DNA of 19,978 nucleotides from the NCBI GenBank assembly GCA_934230115.1, contig CAKQEI010000046.1, forward strand, positions 1 to 19,978, read 5' to 3'. Shown here piece after piece: positions 17,826 through 19,978 of the stretch; position 1 is the stretch's first letter; each line of letters starts with the position of its first letter. Below the pieces are notes generated by a model. That model was not told where the DNA came from. It saw only the letters and a list, made by a program, of their open reading frames with translations, and ran no database searches. This DNA comes from an uncultured Prevotella sp. Lineage in GTDB: Bacteria > Bacteroidota > Bacteroidia > Bacteroidales > Bacteroidaceae. The position numbers and the translations under genes are program-made.

Positions 17826-19571
17826 TCACGCCATAAGTCGGCGATAGAACTCGTCCTTATCGTAGAGAGCAGCGTTAAGCACGCGCGTCTTGTAGCTCTT
17901 GATGGTGTTTACAGAGTAGTTGAGCGAGCGCGCGAGGTCGTCGTTCTTGGTAATGCCAAGACGTATTAATGCAAAAATGCGCATCTCCGTAGTGAAGCGC
18001 TCATCGCGTCGCGGCATCACGCGGTTTTCTTCGCGCAACAAGCTATTAAAATGCTCTGGAAAATCGGGAAACAACATGAGCAGTACCTGATCGATGGGAT
18101 AGAGCAAGTCAAACGCTTCGCCACGCTGCTGGTCAAAGACGTTACGCAAGCCGGCATAGTCTTTGATTGTAAGGCGGCGCAGCACCTCTTTGCGTAGCTT
18201 CTCCATTGCAGACTGATGGTTGGCGCTTGCCATGATGAGCTGTCCGAGCACCACCTCTTTTATACGTCCTGCCTCAAGCAGTTGCACATTTATCTCCTCT
18301 ATCTGGCGGCTCTTGTCTGACAGACTTTCCACATGATGCTCAATGAGCTCCTTCTGGCGGTGCAGCATACGCGCCTGACGCACCATCATGTAGATGGCGC
18401 CGCACAACAGCACCACCACGACAGCCAACACCACAAATCCCACAAGCAGTCTGGTCTGCTGCTTCTGCGTGTAGACATACAGGTCGTTGTCTATCTTCGG
18501 GTAGCTAGCGGCAATCTCGGCATAGCGGTAGCGCGAATGATAGGTTTCGGCATTGTGCATCGCGACGTTTATCAGCATGTAAGAGCGCGTGATGTCGCCT
18601 GTGATAAACGCCACCTCCGCAATCTTGCGTGCCGCAGCATAGTTTTTGGCGCCGCGTTTTATATTCTCTATTCCCGACTGCGAAATATAGCACGCCGCAT
18701 TAGCATAGTCGCCCAACCCCATATAGTTGTAACCGAGATTTCCCAACGCCGTGGAATAATAGTCTGAAGAAGGGGCGAGCTTGGCGAGCAGCCGCTTGCT
18801 CCACCTCACGGCCTCGGCATAGTTTCGCTTGTTGAAGTTCATCTTCACGTTCATGTCGTCAAGAATCCACGATTCTGCTGGCACAAGTCTACGCGTCTGC
18901 TCGTAATAGTCGTTCATACGTTGGAGGTAAAGGTTAGGATTGAAGAGATGACGCGGAAAATAAAATCCATTCTCAAACTCCAAGTTGAAAGCTGCAATCA
19001 GACGGTTCACCTTCACCGCTTTCGAGCAGCGCGCCACATCGACAGTGGCGAGTGCCTCTGATGCCTCACGGAAGAAGCCGCCCTTGGTAAGAACCTCCAC
19101 CTTATATATAATAGCTTGCGCCACGAGATCGTAGTCGCCTGTCTTGCGCCCTATCTGCTCACACTGCTGCGCGGCAGTGAACGCAGGTTTAAACGACAAG
19201 TGTGAATACTCTTCGTAGAGCGCCGCACAGAGTTCATACCTCTTTCTGAGCTCGGTGACTTTCGCCAACTCGTCTTTCAAGTCGTCAATACGTCTTTTAG
19301 CCTGTGCGTCATAGGCGGCAGCGTTGTTCAACACCTTGCAGATGGCGTCGATATAAGTGCTTGCCTCACGACTCATACGGCTACGCACGGCAGCATCTGT
19401 CTTATTAAACTCGTCACGCATCTTGACAATAGGCATGGAAGAGAGCGTGTATGTGGTGTCAGTCACCGATGCTGCTACAGGCGTGACGCAAGCCAACGAC
19501 ACGAGCACACACAATGTTGCCATCAGCCATTGCTGGCACGTCTGCGCTCCAAATCTGATTCTAATGTTCAT
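17826..19571 (-). CDS. membrane-anchored TPR/DUF6377 transcriptional regulator
   Basis: A 581-residue regulator of a Bacteroidota-specific type. It has an N-terminal signal segment (about 15-34), a periplasmic helical TPR-like sensor (about 50-360, for example [20 protein letters not shown]), and one membrane helix at about 375-397 ([20 protein letters not shown]). A coiled coil follows (about 400-440), then the cytoplasmic DUF6377 part. The end holds [16 protein letters not shown] and a LuxR-like helix-turn-helix: [40 protein letters not shown]. By family analogy it senses a ligand across the membrane and controls transcription nearby. The natural target is the receptor-esterase operon downstream, which has a separate promoter. 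It has its own promoter and terminator. The longest ATG frame gives the signal segment and is used. Confidence 0.85.
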   Translation of the reverse strand: MNIRIRFGAQTCQQWLMATLCVLVSLACVTPVAASVTDTTYTLSSMPIVKMRDEFNKTDAAVRSRMSREASTYIDAICKVLNNAAAYDAQAKRRIDDLKDELAKVTELRKRYELCAALYEEYSHLSFKPAFTAAQQCEQIGRKTGDYDLVAQAIIYKVEVLTKGGFFREASEALATVDVARCSKAVKVNRLIAAFNLEFENGFYFPRHLFNPNLYLQRMNDYYEQTRRLVPAESWILDDMNVKMNFNKRNYAEAVRWSKRLLAKLAPSSDYYSTALGNLGYNYMGLGDYANAACYISQSGIENIKRGAKNYAAARKIAEVAFITGDITRSYMLINVAMHNAETYHSRYRYAEIAASYPKIDNDLYVYTQKQQTRLLVGFVVLAVVVVLLCGAIYMMVRQARMLHRQKELIEHHVESLSDKSRQIEEINVQLLEAGRIKEVVLGQLIMASANHQSAMEKLRKEVLRRLTIKDYAGLRNVFDQQRGEAFDLLYPIDQVLLMLFPDFPEHFNSLLREENRVMPRRDERFTTEMRIFALIRLGITKNDDLARSLNYSVNTIKSYKTRVLNAALYDKDEFYRRLMA

Positions 19572-19631
19572 AGCATATTTACCTTGGTTGCCCTTACGGC
19601 ATTTATAAGATTAGGTTATGTCACTCGCCCA

Positions 19632-19663
19632 CAAAGATACGCAATATCTATCAAAAAGGCAAA
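19632..19663 (-). promoter_or_regulatory. promoter of the DUF6377 regulator gene
   Basis: On the minus strand TTTG (19663-19660), 20 bases, TATCTTTG (19639-19632). Transcription would start near 19625, leaving a leader of about 54 bases. The stretch 19664-19857 on the far side shows no gene or clear repeat. Confidence 0.72.
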
Positions 19664-19859
19664 TAAAACCCTCAATTATGTTGACACAATGAGCAATAAG
19701 CCGATTTACAAAACGCTAACATCTTTCCAAACAGTGCCAGCAAAACATCAAGACAAGCAATCGGCATTTTGAAACCTACACCACACACCACATCTGCACA
19801 CATTTGGAATGCACGTAAGCAGCTATGATTAGCCGGAATTATAGAAATATATAGACAAT

Positions 19860-19895
19860 AAAAAAGGTCTCCAAAGTCGTTAGACCTTGAAGACC
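19860..19895 (-). terminator. terminator of the rRNA operon
   Basis: On the minus strand ggtcttcaa (19895-19887) pairs with ttggagacc (19874-19866) over 9 bp with one G-U pair and a 12-base loop, followed by TTTTTTATTG. It sits 12 bases past the 3' end of the 5S rRNA. Confidence 0.82.
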
Positions 19896-19907
19896 TCAAG
19901 TAAAAAG

Positions 19908-19978
19908 AAGGCAGCCACCTACTCTCCCGCATTGCATTGCAGTACCATCGGCGCAAGCGGGCTTAACTTCTCTGTTCG
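19908..19978 (-). rRNA. rrf: 5S ribosomal RNA, 3' part (runs off the window)
   Basis: The minus strand reads CGAACAGAGAAGTTAAGCCC, then GCCGATGGTACTGC and GGGAGAGTAGGTGGCTGCC, the conserved middle and 3' end of bacterial 5S rRNA. About 70 of roughly 110 bases are inside the window; the 5' part and the rest of the rRNA operon lie beyond position 19978. The exact 3' end is uncertain by a few bases. Confidence 0.93.

Noticed and set aside
19664..19857. tRNA gene near the rRNA operon end
   Set aside because: No cloverleaf, no GGTTCRA-type T-loop and no CCA-adjacent acceptor stem could be drawn on either strand.

Overview
The window reads as chromosomal DNA of a Bacteroidales bacterium, most like Prevotella and relatives. 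Evidence: five promoters match the Bacteroidota housekeeping pattern (TTG, 19-20 bases, TAnnTTTG); there is an OstA_2 protein beside SurA-type isomerases, a DUF6377 regulator, a TonB-dependent receptor and DUF2795; outer-membrane proteins end in phenylalanine. Nearly all genes lie on the minus strand, so the text below runs from high to low coordinates. Only the chromate-transporter pair is on the plus strand.

Right end (19978 to 17735): the 3' part of a 5S rRNA and its terminator end an rRNA operon. Next, with its own promoter and terminator, is a membrane-anchored TPR/DUF6377 regulator. Below it, a promoter with a roughly 140-base leader drives a TonB-dependent receptor (15161-17395) and a secreted CE1-type esterase (13935-15107). 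Together these look like a small nutrient-uptake locus of regulator, transporter and enzyme, with no SusD-type lipoprotein.

Centre (13545 to 6035): guaB (IMP dehydrogenase) is followed by two periplasmic parvulin-type isomerases (the second SurA-like), an OstA/LptA-like protein and a GT4 glycosyltransferase. Short spacing suggests an envelope-biogenesis operon. A two-part hairpin separates guaB from the first isomerase. A single PorT-type outer-membrane barrel follows (5206-5901). It shares a convergent hairpin terminator with a plus-strand pair of single-domain ChrA proteins (4013-5157).

Left part (3877 to 1): a methyltransferase-like gene is coupled by one base to a PduO-type cobalamin adenosyltransferase, then a DUF2795 gene. 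The last 2.3 kb is accessory and eroded: a 63-codon gene remnant, a DUF2779 nuclease gene reduced by an in-frame internal deletion but still behind a good promoter, and an intact PD-(D/E)XK nuclease. A 22-base near-repeat brackets this segment, and terminator-like hairpins occur in duplicate. The window ends in a long inverted repeat and the first codons of another minus-strand gene.

I see no CRISPR array, insertion sequence, tRNA or clearly new multi-gene system. The most unusual parts are the bracketed nuclease cassette with the shrunken DUF2779 gene and the SusD-less regulator/receptor/esterase locus. All statements come from reading the sequence; no database search was possible.
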